A DNA stretch of 64,000 nt from Prosopocoilus inquinatus (taxonomy: Eukaryota > Arthropoda > Insecta > Coleoptera > Lucanidae). The notes beneath the pieces were generated by a model. That model worked only from the letters and a program-made list of their open reading frames with translations. It did no database searches and was not told the DNA's origin. This document shows, piece after piece, positions 10,354-22,809 of the stretch; the stretch's first letter is position 1, and each line of letters starts with the position of its first letter. The DNA is taken from contig CM069870.1 of NCBI GenBank assembly GCA_036172665.1, positions 62,744,212 to 62,808,211 of the forward strand, given 5' to 3'. The position numbers and the translations under genes were made by a program.

Positions 10354-12831
10354 GTAAATAAAAACTTCAGTCATCTATTGTATACATTTTTTTTTCTTTT
10401 TTAGAATCAGCTCAATCTTACATATCCGCTAATTATAGCAGTGGTGGTGACTGTATATTCGTCAAATCAGGTGAATTATTTTTAAAGATAGTAAAGATAA
10501 ATCAAAAGTTAGAAAAAACGTATTATGTTATCATGGAATCATAAAATAACATGTAGGAATGCATAAATTTCGTTGCTTGCTTTTGAGTCCCAAGTTATGT
10601 AGGCTTATTTTCTTTAATTACAGTTTTTGATCACAATTGCGTTGTTTTCGGTTAATTTTTTTAGTTAGGTGATAGTTTCTATGATAGTTGCTCTCGTGAC
10701 AACTACTGACACCGAAACGATCATCCTGAAAATGAGGTTTTATTATCTATCCTCTTTGGATGTTATCGGAGCAAGAGTATTTATTTTAGTTATCGTACAT
10801 GGTATCTATGTTTTGGGCTAATGTTCCTAGTCCTAGTAAATTATTATTTTCTTTGTTCAAAAAACATTACCGTTCTGGTAACCATTGACCATTACCATAT
10901 TGATACACATATCTTTTCTATCTTTAATTATTACATTGTTCTAAAACTTTGTGAATTTACAATCGATATTTTCTTCTGCATTTCAGGAGTCTATCAAAGA
11001 TGAAAACGGCTTGAATAAATTTTATTCTGACGTGCTACAAAAATTGGATGTATGTATGAATTATAATTTTGAAAGTCAGATTGACCATTGTCGGATTTTA
11101 TAGGAAATCAAAGAATCATCAGCATCATTTCAAAAGGCGTTTAAAGAATCAACAGATACATTGGAGCAACTCAAGGTAGTACACGAAGTCAGCAGTGAGT
11201 TGTCAATAATACAATTCAACTGAACCGCGGGTTTTCTGTAATTTATCAATGTTTCCATTTGATTTGAATTTAAGAAAATTGTTTCACGTTCCTAATGAAA
11301 CAGTTACCTCAAATTCTCATGAAAATTCGTTAGATTTTTTTTTGTACATCAATCTGTTTGTTTGCAGCAAAAACAATTACAGACAGAACAAGCCTTGAAC
11401 AAGATTATGCGAGCTATACACTTATTAACAGACGTAAGTATTTCAAACAGCGTTGTCTCACAATAATAACTACCAAACTTTCTTAGAATTGATTCGGTCT
11501 TGTCCAAAATTAGCTGGATGCATAATACACATACATACATTTATTTGTATTAGTAATGTTCCCTTAATTTTTATCTTAATGCAAAACACGTTACACAGAA
11601 TAAACTAATTTATTTAAAGCGGAACATAAATCACTAAGGACTTATAATCGTTTTCATAATCAGATTTTAAGGAAGCTTTAATTTAAAGTCACTTTAAGTA
11701 TAGGGAAACAAATGTATTTTTTTAGGTTAAAGCAACTTTAAATTTAAAGTCGTATTATGAAATTGGCCCTTAGACTTGGAATTTCAATAGCCGAGCGTTC
11801 AGGTTTACAATTTATCGCGTTCTGTAGTTCATCTACCAGCTAGTCGTTTTTGTAGCATTCGCTGGCCACGAGAAATTTTTTCGCTGAGAAAATTCTAACG
11901 GTCGAAGGGGATGGGTCCCCTCGAACTTTCCAGACTGACGCCCAGACTCTGACGTTAGGCGTTAGATTATGACAATATTTATTTTTTTTTCAAATTTCTA
12001 ATAGCATTCTAAGGATAGTTGAGCGGCTGGAACATAATATTCGATTCGCATCTGCACTGATAAATTAAAGTAAAAATAATGTACTTTTGCCAACTCTTAT
12101 ATCAGTGTGCTCCCAAATAATAATAATAATAATAACAGATTATAATATACTTAATAATATAATATAAATATTTAGTTGATCTCTAAAAGAAGTTATTTTT
12201 TCCTTAAAAAAAAATGTTTAAGAAGACCTTCTCTGTTTCAAGTATCCTTCCTCTAAGTTGAGCCTCAGAGAACTGCTAATTTCTGCCATAAAAAACGACG
12301 ACATCAAACAAGTCAAACTTCTGTTGGAAGTTGGTGCTCCTGTCGAATACCAGGATTTCGAAAAGAACCGGCCTATACACTTGGCTGTGATAAATCGCCT
12401 ACCCCAAATACTGGAGGCATTGCTTGAAAACAAAGCAGACATTAATTCAAAAGGCACATTCGATCAAACTGCGCTAGTCAAGTCGGGCACCTTCAACTGT
12501 GTCGAATGTTAAAAGAATTTTACTAGACAAAGGAGCAGACATGGGAATCCTCGATGGATGGGTCAACTCGGCGATAATACATCCGGCTAGGGTCGGTTAC
12601 AAAGAGTTTGTTGAATTGCTACTTTCGAGAGGGGCTAATATAAATGATGCTCAAAGGGATGGCCTCACTGGACTCCACTGGGCTGCACGGGATGGTCAGT
12701 TGCCCATTGTACAGTACTTAATACAAAAAGGGGCCAATGCGAAATTAAAGAATGTAGCTGGACAAACCCCGTATGACGAAGCGGTTGCGAATAATCATCC
12801 CCTGGTCGCCGACTACCTTCGAAATATTTGA
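10351..12831 (+). pseudogene. Ankyrin gene A2 (type A), frameshifted
   Basis: Exons: 10351-10353 (ATG only), 10405-10470 (signal peptide starting NQLNLTYPLIIAVVVTVYS), 10987-11049, 11104-11175, 11368-11433 and 12243-12831. All introns are phase 0 with GT/AG ends. The three middle exons encode 21, 24 and 22 residues of charged helix. In the last exon the frame breaks after FNCVEC: relative to its relatives two bases are missing at about 12508, giving TAA at 12510-12512. The rest of the ankyrin repeats continues in another frame to a stop at 12831. The product would stop within ankyrin repeat 3. AATAAA lies at 12861. Its duplicate A7 is intact because its 3' half comes from another gene. Confidence 0.82.
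11645..11769. mobile_element. Harbinger-like MITE in A2 intron 5 (125 bp)
   Basis: It is flanked by TTA (11642-11644 and 11770-11772) and absent from the matching A7 intron, where GGACTTAGACTTGG is uninterrupted. The right end, AATTTCATAATACG inverted before GGGCC, resembles the other 128-bp MITEs here. The left end is decayed. Confidence 0.6.
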
Positions 12832-12866
12832 GAAAGGCACTGAAAATTATATGAAGGTTAAATAAA

Positions 12867-14030
12867 ATTAAATTTTAATCTTGATCAACCATTTGCTACT
12901 TTTAGAACCAAATGATTACGTGATGATTTTGTTTTATAGTATACTAATTCTCCACCCAATTAATTAAAGTTGCTTTGATATAATTTCTTGTTTTACTTCA
13001 TTGTGAAGGCAATTTTAGTGCAACTGCTCTTTGTTACTGTGTGTTCACTTTTCTATTATAGAAACCAGCGAACTACAGTTGGAAACTCACCTTTCATCCT
13101 TTTAGAACGTTACAATTAAATTGACTACAAAAACAAACGCACCATGAAGAGTAGGTATCTTCATCCGCAAAATTAATTACAAACTGAGGAAATTGACTGA
13201 CTGAAAAAAAATTACGATTATAAAAATTAACAAAATTTCAACGCGTAACAGAAAGAATAATTGAAGGGAGATCCATCTATTGTACGGCTCAGCTCTACTT
13301 GCCACGGAAATGGAGAATATCCGATATACCGTCTGTTATGCAAAAAATATCCTTAACTGAGTGCATAATTTAGGTGCAACATTGCAAGGCTCGTAACTAC
13401 GATTTCATTTCTCTGTGGATCGCTCTGCGTGCTGAGTGCAAAATAAGAAGAAAATCAGCCTCTGCTGCTTGACTCATTTTTTTCTGAATCATAACGCGTA
13501 CAAGGCGTTATGATTCATTCCAATATTATTTAATCGCAACACAACTTTGCATCTCTACGTACTGAATATTCAAGTCTTCACATCATTATGAAATCTGCGA
13601 ATTATTAGGGATGCATTCAGCTGAAAATTTAAACCCCAAATTACTAACCTAAGACGAGACTTACTCTGGGTGAATAAGAAAAAAAAAATTGAAGCTCTAA
13701 TTGTAACATGAACTTTCCGATATTATAACAAAAAATCCTGATCCTCTACTCAAAATACTATTTACCACTTAGATCGGTTAAGTTACAGTTACTTAAACTA
13801 CACAATAAAGATCTCTTGACATATTAAATAACTACATAACTTGGATAAAAATAAATATTTCCTAAAATATTTTCTTTTTGCAAAAACGTCCGGATGTCGA
13901 TTATGATTTAAAAAATTTTAAAAAAATGTTACTTTCCTAATTTTAATAAATATAGCTTTTCCCATTCACTATTATTCAGTAAGTAATAGTTAAACCAAAA
14001 GCATTTTAATCATTTTGTTACTACAGTCAA
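12867..14030. other. Intergenic, no gene seen
   Basis: The stretch is AT-rich with no conserved frame. A small palindrome (GAATCATAACGCG...CGTTATGATTC) lies at about 13486-13520. Confidence 0.4.
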
Positions 14031-14039
14031 AATCCATCA

Positions 14040-15410
14040 GACCGGTTTCGGCAACAGCGCCTTCGCGTACGTGGCGTTAGTTTGCACGTAGACGTGGCAA
14101 CGTCGTTCGACGTACCGGAAGTTACCTCAGAGCACCGTTTGAAATGCTGACTTCTTATTTGTCGCTTACTTCAAATATTCTTACGTAACCTTTTTTGCGA
14201 TTGGTTGGGCCATTTTGGTCCTGCTAAATAACCGGGAGAGACAGAATCGCGCTTATACGGGCCCGTATTCGGGCCATTGTCGACACCGACACATTAGGGC
14301 CAGGTTGTATGTTGTATTTTCCCGTGAATCTGTGCAATTTTTATTAGCAAGATCCATTACATACAAGTTCATCTTTGATCGACTTGTCCTGTCCTCTCAA
14401 GTGTGAAATCACATCGTAATCCAAACGAACTGTTTCAATTAAACAGGTATGTTTTAACCCAGTCAATAAGAGAGCGCTATTTGACGTCATTTCTTTCTCT
14501 CTTTTGTTTAGAATAGTTAATTGGAACTGCTTTTATTTGGACCTAGTTTAATTGGACGTACATTTTATTGGATATATTTTTGTATTGGAATTTTTATTTG
14601 ATTTATATTCGTATTGGAATTTTTAATGAACCGGATTAATTATTTCTTCGGCTCTCTCGTTCTGGCTGGACACGCTGTGGGGCAATTATTCGTTGCCAAG
14701 GCAGAAAACAAACGGTTTTAACCTTAAGCTTAGTGCAACACTTGAGACCCGTTCAGGAATAAGAAACAGCGCACTCTGGGTAATATTCTTTCTTTCTCAT
14801 GTAAATTATTTTGCACATTTTGCTTTCCATTTTAAACACCCAAAGTTCATTCACAATACAGTTTCTGAACGTGCCTCTGTTGGACGACTTTGGCTCTAAT
14901 CGACCCTGCCAGCTACACCTAACTCGTAGAGGATACACTTTGCGTCACTATTTTATTTATTTGTGGATAATCCGGCACGTAGCGGTGCATGACTTTTGAA
15001 GACATTTCGTTTAATTAGTTTATAAATTCCGTATCGACCGTTTTGAGACAAAAGTTCAATTGTTCGATCAGATCTGATTCATTGCGATTATTTGTTTTAT
15101 GGCCATTTAAATTTTGTCTGATATTTTTGTCGTATTATTTGCGGCTTATATATTTTGTAAAATCTTGGACAAGTGTATTGTGTTATTGTCTACTGCCTAC
15201 GCTGAACTCACGTGTGACTGAAAATTTGTTGGGGGTTAAATACCTTCGCACATTATTGAGACTTTGGGAATCGCTCCGCAGTGTTTCTTTCAGTTGGGTT
15301 TATTTCCCTGGCGTCCTTAATTTACACCGTTTAAAATTCACTCTCATCTTCTTAAGAACTAGAATTGGGAAAGGTGTTGACAAACAACGCGAGCTTGCCA
15401 CCAGGTAAGT
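14040..15410 (+). other. GC-richer intergenic block with donor-like sites
   Basis: The block is richer in G+C than its surroundings. Two strong donor-like sites are visible: AAACAG/GTATGT near 14447 and CACCAG/GTAAGT near 15404. These could end untranslated exons or belong to an old retroelement. The segment 14750-14890 recurs at 8470-8600 and 50990-51190, marking a dispersed repeat. The short readings here share nothing with known families that I recognise. Confidence 0.3.
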
Positions 15411-15638
15411 TTTGTTGTCTTTCTGTTAAAAAAGTCAAAATTATTTTTGTATGTTATTAACAGATTTACTGTGAACCCTATCACTTATTTACACATTTAT
15501 TTTCTAAAATGTTTACATTGTAAAGTTACAGGAAATTGTAAAAAAATATTTAATTACCACAAGTCTTTAATTTAATATTTTTTTTGCTCTCCCGGAATTT
15601 ATATTTTTTGGAGACAAACTCTAATATGTTTAGAGAGT

Positions 15639-15838
15639 ATGAAACAAATAAAAAGGCTTTTTAGAAACGAGCTAAAACAGTGATTTATTGACTTACTTGA
15701 CGTTTCGCAAATATAATTATTTGCTTTATCAAATTTATCACTTTTGATAAAGCAAATAATTATATTTGCGAAACGTCAAGTAAGTCAATAAATTACTCTT
15801 TTAACTCGTTTCTAAAAAGCCTTTTTATTTGTTTCATA
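15639..15838. mobile_element. Long perfect hairpin with hammerhead-like cores
   Basis: Arms of about 95 bp (ATGAAACAAATAAAAAGGC... and its inverse) fold around a centre near 15737. The right arm reads TTGATAA, then a 7-bp stem GCAAATA/TATTTGC, then GAAACGTC (15744-15777). That is the order of a hammerhead core with two changes in CTGATGA. The left arm carries the inverse. Penelope-like elements are known to carry such ribozymes in their terminal repeats. Confidence 0.55.
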
Positions 15839-16038
15839 TTCTTTGCAATTCTCATGACCAAGAACTATCCAAAAATTATCTAGTATGTTTGTTTCGTCAA
15901 CCGGAAGTCATTATTCAGCTTCTTTTGAATATCTGGATTTCCAAATGAAATGAAAATAATCATTATTCATCATTTGACCGCAAAAAGCGATAAATAAACA
16001 TGTTTCCTCCAAGTTTCTTAGTATTAAACCTTGTTTAG

Positions 16039-16074
16039 CAGTGCACGCAAACTACTTAAATTGATACAGAAATG
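16039..16074 (+). promoter_or_regulatory. A3 core-promoter block and start codon
   Basis: AGCAGTGCACGCA lies 33 nt before the ATG at 16072, and TTAGTATTAAA lies upstream. Both match the other type A genes in sequence and spacing. Confidence 0.5.
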
Positions 16075-18171
16075 GTAAATATAAAATTCTGTTGTCTATT
16101 GTAAGTATTTTTCTTTCCTTTTTAGAACCAGCTGCGTTTTACATATTCGTTAATTACAACAGTGGTTGTGACTATATGTTCGTCGCATCAGGTAAATTAT
16201 AAAAGACAGGAAGGAAATAACAAAAGTTAGAAATTGCGCATTATGTTGTACCATAACATATACTCATTGTTTTTATTCAAGTCTCAAATTATTAGAGCTG
16301 TTTGACCTCTTGAACTATTACTTCTTTTTTCTAAAAGTTTTGACCATAAATGCGTCGTTTTCGGTTGATTTTTTAAGAATCATGATCCTTCCTGTCTTTT
16401 ATTTTTACTTTGTAAAATTTTGTGCAGCTTACCAAAAAAAATACATTTCAGCTGTCTATCAAACACGAAACCGAGTTGATTGACTTCTATACGGACGTTC
16501 TACAAAGATTGCAAGTACGTATAAATTATAATTTTGAAGGTCATTTAAAGATTGTGGGGTTTTGTAGGAACTCAAGGAAGTTACTGCGGAACTCAAGGTA
16601 GCAGGCAATTCCACAGTACAGTGCAATTATCTATAATTTCCGACACTTGATTAATTATTAACATTCTTAACTCCAACACGAAATATTTATTTGCTTGAAA
16701 TATCCTAAAGTGATTTTTGCTCAGACTAAAAGCAGAATTGCTAATCAAGTTTCAGAAACTATTGATAGAATTAAACCGCACTGCAGATTTCTTTTCTGTA
16801 ACCCATCAAAATTTTAATTTGAGTTTGATGTAACTGTTTCATATATCGGCGTGAAACAATTATATCAAACACAAAATATCGATAGATTCCTTCATACATC
16901 GACTCGTTTGTAGGAGAAGCAAGTACAAACAGAACGGGCATTAAACAAGAGTATACAGACTATGCGTCTGTTAACAGATGTAAGTATTTAAGATAACGTT
17001 ATTAAGTTTATGTAGGGCATACAAATTAAAGGAAAGACTGATTAAAATAAGTTGTAATAATTGTAAAAAATGTTAGACGCTCGATAAGGTAAATAATCGA
17101 TATCGAAAAGAAAACATTGTACTAATACAAATACAAAATTCATGTCACTAAATCAAATGGAACGCCCGATATTATAAACAATCTGTACGCCCGATGGGGC
17201 TAAATAAAATTTAAAATTAATTTAATATGAGGAAACACTCACGAAAATATAGGCGGAAAAATGTTTCTGCCGTAATCAAGATTCGAACTTGAATCTCTTT
17301 AGTTCGATCCTGTATATTCACAACCCTTATTCAGGTTTTTTTTTTTAAACAAGTAATAATTTTTAAAAATGTTATACAGTAGATGCTCGATAAGGTAAAT
17401 AATCTGGTTTATTGGTGGAACGAATTAACTAACATAATAGCATTGTGCCAATACCAACACCAATACCTTCACGGCTTCATTCTTTCCCAAAGGCATGTGG
17501 ATATATTAATATTGATTGATATTTCTAATCTGTCAAATATCTATCTAGCTAAATACAATGTGAATGACTTTCTCTGTTTCAAGTCTTCTAAGTTTAACTT
17601 CGCAGAACAGCTTCTTTCGGCTGTAAAAAATGGTGACACCCAACAAGTCAATTTCCTGTTGGAACTCGGGGCTCCTATCGAAAATCAAGACTCCGAAAAC
17701 AACAGGCCTATACATGTTGCTGTGCGAAATAGAAAAACCGAAACTCTGGAGACCTTGCTTGAACACAAAGCAGACATTGAATCAAAAGGCATGTTCCAAC
17801 AATCTGCATTGGTGATGACGGGCTTCGTGAACTGTGTGGAGTGTGCCAAAATTTTATTGGACAAAGGAGCCGATCTTGGAAGCCGCGATCAATGGGGGAA
17901 TACGGCGATAGTACACCCATGTAGAGCCGGTTACAAGGAGTACATTGAATTGTTACTTTCGAGAGGGGCTAATATAAATGAAGCTCAAGTTGATGGTATC
18001 TCCGGACTCCATTGGGCTGCACGGGACGGACATTTGCCCATTGTAATATATTTGGTAGAAAAGGGTGCTGACGTGACTTTAAAGACTAATGCTGGACAAA
18101 CTCCACTGGATGAAGCACTGGCCAATAATCATCCCTTAGTAGCTGACTACCTTCGAAATATTAAAACTTAA
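16072..18171 (+). CDS. Ankyrin gene A3 (type A), intact secreted protein
   Basis: Exons: 16072-16074 (ATG only), 16126-16191, 16452-16514, 16568-16597, 16914-16979 and 17584-18171, all phase 0. The predicted protein is about 271 residues. A signal peptide of about 23 residues (NQLRFTYSLITTVVVTICS) is followed by helical segments LSIKHETELIDFY..., ELKEVTAELK and EKQVQTERALNKS. Six ankyrin repeats of about 33 residues follow, with CxxC in repeat 3 (VNCVECAKILL) and an extra Cys in repeat 4 (HPCRAG). Exon 4 has 10 codons, against 24 in A2 and A7. An open frame runs upstream of 17584, but the TTTCAAG acceptor and the relatives show that it is intron. I expect secretion; partner and role are unknown. 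Confidence 0.85.
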
Positions 18172-18374
18172 CTGAAAATTTATCGATGTGAAATTGTATA
18201 TGCAATTATAAATTGAAATTGCACCATTTTTTAGATCGAATAGAAATATCATTTTTATTGTATTCTCATTATTCTTCACGCGTAGCCCATTTATAGCTTC
18301 AGACCAATTTTATTTTATACTATGTGTACTTAATTCTCCACCGAATTATGATTAAAGTTGGCGTGACATACAGG

Positions 18375-18560
18375 GTATCCCAACTTGAGGTGGTCTATTT
18401 AAAGTTTTAAGGGTAGAGAAAATTATCTGAAAATTAATACATTACCCCAGGAGAAACTGATCCTTCAAACTAAATGTTGTTACGCTAACGGTGAGCCTCC
18501 ACCATTGCGAATTGTCACACTTAGGGGCGTAGGGCTTGTGGGGTGCGCAAGTTGAATGAT
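18375..18560. repeat. Dispersed repeat downstream of type A genes
   Basis: ACAGGGTATCCCAACTTGAG followed by a block about ACCCCAGGAGAAACTGATC recurs at about 30855-31050 and 56010-56200, always 3' of a type A gene. Shorter relatives lie at 25505 and, inverted, at 7065-7100 and 26425-26470. It is probably a transposon end carried along by gene duplication. Confidence 0.5.
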
Positions 18561-18954
18561 TTAAAACAAAGTGGATTTTTGAATTAAATTAAATTACAAT
18601 AATCTTGATTTAATGTTTAGGAGACCTTTATTTAACCTGAATAGAAATAGTTTTTATTTTCCCTTGCATAAATAATTCGAATATAAATACCTTTATATTC
18701 GAATTATATAAATACCTTTATATTCGAATTATAAGTAGACAAATTTAACATCTTACCTACTAATTTACTTTTTAGTAATTTGGAAAACAAAACTCCAATT
18801 ACTGTGCTGTCTAATGTTCTGTTTAATTGCAACTACTAAGTTACGTGAAGAACATTGTTGTTATGTAAAAGGTGTTAATTTACTTTACAAACCATTTCGT
18901 AGGTTAAAACTTGACTTGACCAAATTATTTTACTGTTAATTATTCATTGTTACA

Positions 18955-18996
18955 GAAAGCTCTGATGAAGCTAATAAACTTTAGAGAAAGCTTTGC
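18955..18996 (+). ncRNA. Hammerhead-like motif (relic)
   Basis: CTGATGA at 18962-18968, an imperfect stem CTAA/TTAG (18971-18984) and GAAA at 18986-18989 are flanked by AAAGCT and AGCTTT, which could pair as stem I. The order matches a type I hammerhead, but the stems are weak, so I rate it as a relic of a Penelope-type terminus. Confidence 0.3.
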
Positions 18997-19544
18997 ACTG
19001 AAAAAAGTTTTCAGTATTGCTACTTTGACTGAATGAATACCCGTAAGGAAAGGAAAGGAAAAAATAAATAAATTTTAAAAAATGTAGTGTCTGAAAAATT
19101 GCAGACATATACTAATATGCATTTATTTACCAAATATTGTCACAGTGCTTAATATATGATTTTTTTTAATAACTTCATTTGATTCTGAATTGTTTTATAT
19201 GTTTTAAAAGAAAAAAAAATTGCCAATATACATTATAGAAACAAATATGTAATTAATGAAATGGCGTCCTGAGTATGAGCTTTTGAAAGTAAACTTGATC
19301 AGGTTTAGGAGGCAAAAATTATTTTAATCATTCATCTGACAGTTTCGGATTTATTTAAAGCCTTCTTCAGAGACTCTGATGAAACTGTGGAAAGTTACAA
19401 CCCGTAGTGGTCTGAGTTAAAAATAGAAACCTTGCGGTTTCTATTATCAAGTTCACTGATATAATCCCAGTTCTTACTTATCTGTAAGAACTGGATTTTA
19501 AGTAATTTTAAGGTTTTCAAGATCACTTTATAACCTTTTCGTTT

Positions 19545-19700
19545 CGTTAGAAATAGAATCATTTAGCCAAACTTTACTTCACCTAAATTACCTTTTTTCA
19601 ATTTCTTCTCGCCTACTTTTTCTACCTAATTTGCCCTTTTTTCACCTAAATATTAACCCTTTCTGGCATAAATAGAAATATTTATATCTAAACGGTTTTT
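19545..19700 (-). repeat. Dispersed repeat, inverse copy at 27060-27260
   Basis: AGAAATAGAATC-TTTAGCC with several TTCACCTAAATTA-type words is repeated in opposite orientation at 27060-27260. No coding frame is seen. The rest of 18560-20385 shows no gene. Confidence 0.45.
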
Positions 19701-20389
19701 TTTTGCTATCGCCGACTGAAATAAATAAATAATAAATTGTCATTATCGTGAATGCAACTAACTGATGCAATGACCGCCTCCAGATAACAGAAATACCTGA
19801 GTTCTTGACCCATTACGTGGATGTTCAGCGAATGCGGATAACACAGCGTAACTTTAGAGTGTGAGATGTTGGAACTTGGCACCCTAAAGTGTATCTGTCT
19901 ATTAACAGGTAAGCTGAGTTAGTAACTTAGCTGCTGGAGTGATCTGCACACTGTACACCCTTTCAGGTGAAAATATGCCTAAAGCTAAAAAAAAAACTTT
20001 TAATGAAAGGCATTTCTGTGGCTGAATCAAGTAAATGATATATAAACGTATTTCAAGTTTTAAACATAATTTATTGTTCTATAGAGTTTGTGGCAAGCCA
20101 GTAAATCAACCTCTCCATATATTAATTTCATATCTAAACTTGGCGAATACAATGTAGATCGTCAGATCGTCACACCGCAAACTGTTTCGATGAAAATGAA
20201 TGGACATGTTCAACCGATGCCAACTGCTGTCTTGCTACACTCAACATGTTAAGAGATCTCTATGTATGCGACCTGATGACATGCAACGATTTAAAATAGG
20301 CTGCTGAAAAACGTAGCCAATAATATGCGCAGTTTAATTTTTTACAAAATGCAAGATGAGGATTTATTATATATGTACCATGAGAAAAT

Positions 20390-21448
20390 TGTTACGAATT
20401 TTTTCCGCCGTTGTTCTGCGGTCAAGTAGACTTCCCTTCTTGAGTAAGAGATTTAAGAACGCTCTCACTTAAGAGGGGAAGTCTACTTTCTTCTCGTCTG
20501 CGGAGTTTTAACTGCGTTTCGTCAGTGGCGTCGCATTGAAATGGGCTGCGGAAGTTGTCGACAACAAAATCAGCGAAGAAGGACGTGTTATTGGAGTTGG
20601 ACAACGTGGCCAGAGGAGGTTTTTGTCTCTTTTGTTGTTACATCAAATTTGTAGTCATATTTATATAATTTTGTCTATTTATTTCATGTTGTGCTTTTGC
20701 AATCTTATTTTTACATAGTTTACTGTTTACTTCTTTAATTGTCGGCTCCTTCGGAGCACAAAAGAAAAGTTTTGCAGACGTGGTCTGATGCGCTTCCTGC
20801 ATGACTTTTTTCGTTGTTGTTATATAATAATTGATGTTGATATATATGAGCCTATGCGAGAGTACTCATGTCTAAGTGCTTTTTACCCCTGGTTTGGGCT
20901 TTATAACTTTGAATTACCCAAATAATATTACGGCCGATCACCCACTAGAGGGTTTATTCTATATTGGTGCTTGCTTTAATAAACGATTTGTTTTTGGGCC
21001 GAACTAGGGTTTATTTTTTGAATTTGATTGGGACGTATATCTTTGAGGGTGGGGTTTTAAAAAGAGGGTGCATTTTCATTTCCCTTTCGGGTTCCTTTTC
21101 CTCTTTTGCATTTCCTAACGCTTGATATTTAAGGGTATACCAACGAAGAAGCGGGTTCTGGGAAGTTGTACTTTTCGAGGACGAAGAGGGATACACTTTC
21201 CCGGTGTGTATCTTCGATAATCCTAGGTTGCATAACCACCGATGGGTGGCGCCCTTTTCCGTAACACCTTTAGAGTTTTCCTACGTCACTGAGTAGGCGT
21301 TGTTACGCAACTCGTTTCCACAACATAGTCTTCGAGAGAACAACCGACCCTGCTTCAATGACACGGTAGGTTACGGATTGGTACTGGCCCATTCGTTTTT
21401 TTCTAGTTTGGGTCATGTTAACCGCTCCTCTTGTCACTACATGTGACA
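20390..21448. mobile_element. Putative solo LTR, 1.06 kb, target duplication AAAT
   Basis: The segment starts TGTTACGAAT and ends ACATGTGACA, with AAAT on both sides (20386-20389 and 21449-21452). It contains an inverted motif AAGTAGACTTCCC...GGGAAGTCTACTT near 20424-20488. No gag or pol is present, so it would be a solo LTR, probably gypsy type. No paralogous empty site is available, so the call rests on the ends alone. Confidence 0.55.
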
Positions 21449-21562
21449 AAATAAAAACCTATTTACTTCTCTGTTTGATTTTGTTTAGAAACATTTTATC
21501 TCGTGTCTCAATTTTTAAATTGCATTTTTTTTGCTTTTTTTTATTTCCAAAAAATTCTTATA

Positions 21563-22809
21563 CGAGGGTCAAGCTGAATTTATTGAGAATAAGAAAATCT
21601 AGCAGGCCTTGAAAAACAAAACATACATTGTTATCTAGAACACTTTTTTATCTGTCATTTGAAGTTTAGTTGCAGAATCTACGTTTGGTATAACCGAAGT
21701 TATTAATTTTTAAAAGTGACAATACAAGTACAAAAATGGAATTAATCAGAGAGAATTTTCGTATCATGATTTATTATGATTTTAAAAAGGGCTTAAGCGC
21801 TTATGAGTGCAAGGAGAGTTTAGATTCGGCTTTCAGTGAACAAGCATCTTCCTTGGTTACAATTTACCGATGGTACAAGGAATTTGAACGCGAAAGAAAT
21901 TCTGTTCAGCATTAAAAAGGAGCAGGGCGTCCTCCTACGACTGTAACCGACCAAAACATTGCTGCTGTTAAAAAAATAATTGAAGAGGGCAATAAGACCA
22001 CTTATGCGGTAATCGAGCATCAACTCAAGATTGGATCCTCAGCTGTGAGAACAATCTTACACGATCACCTACATTTAAAAAAAAGTGGTTAGTGGTTTTG
22101 TGCCGCATCAACTTTCCGACTTCCAAAAAGCAGAACGTGTAAGGATTTGCCATGAAACTTTAAATTTCTTAAACAATGGTGGCCACTAATTTTTTTCCAA
22201 AATAGTAACAGGTGACGAAACTTATATTCCATTTTTTGACATACCAACCCGCCAAGAGAGTGGTGTGTGGATTCCTGAAGATGAGGAAACTCCAACAATA
22301 ACCAAGAAGCTGCGAGCTATGAAAAAAGTTATGTATGCAGTATTCTTTAGAAGCACTGGTCTAGTAAAAGCAATTAAGCTAGACGGACAAAAGACAGTTA
22401 CAGCTAAATGGTACACTGAAAAATGTTTGCCTGAAGTATTCAGTAAGGTTCCAAACAAGGGAATTATTCTGCACCATGACAATGCATCATCCCATACTGC
22501 AGCTTTAACTCTCCAGTTATTGGCTGGAAAAAATATAAAAATAATAGAACATCCGCCGTATTCACCTGATTTAGCTATGTGCGATTTCTGGCTATTTTTT
22601 GGTCTTAAAAGGAATTTGCGGGGTAGAAGGTTTTCGTCTGAAGAAGAGATTGATGCCACAGTTCACACTTATTTGGACGGTATTCCGAAAGAAGATTGGT
22701 TGGGCGCTTTTAAACAGTGGAAAGAAAGAATTGTTAAGTGTATCATTGCTGAAGGAAATTACTTTGAACACCATATTTTTTATTCTCAATAAATTCAGCT
22801 TAACCCTCG
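21563..22809 (+). mobile_element. Mariner transposon 1 (inactive)
   Basis: Inverted repeats of about 30 bp (CGAGGGTCAAGCTGAATT... and its inverse) are flanked by TA. The transposase reading starts at ATG 21736. It has a stop at 21913-21915, a frameshift near 22083 and another stop at 22187-22189. After that it is open to 22792. Catalytic motifs VTGDET, HHDNASSH and a final CDFW are visible. The last two Asp are separated by 34 residues, giving the mariner DD34D signature. Only the catalytic half is continuous, so it cannot encode a working enzyme. Confidence 0.9.
22265..22792 (+). pseudogene. Mariner transposase, catalytic-domain fragment
   Basis: This is the longest open part of the transposase: 175 residues with HHDNASSHTA, the YSPDLAMCDFW block and a normal C-terminus. 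It is part of a broken gene whose N-terminal helix-turn-helix region lies upstream with stops and a frameshift. Confidence 0.85.

Noticed and set aside
14215..15408. Three short + strand frames in the GC-richer block
   Set aside because: No conserved family and no start context or splice structure that joins them. I kept only a description of the block.
17383..17583. N-terminal extension of the A3 ankyrin frame
   Set aside because: The matching positions in A4 and A7 are intronic, a TTTCAAG acceptor precedes the exon, and the extension is not conserved.
19360..19400. Another CTGATGA...GAAA order
   Set aside because: No stem II can be drawn between the two boxes, so I do not count it as hammerhead-like.
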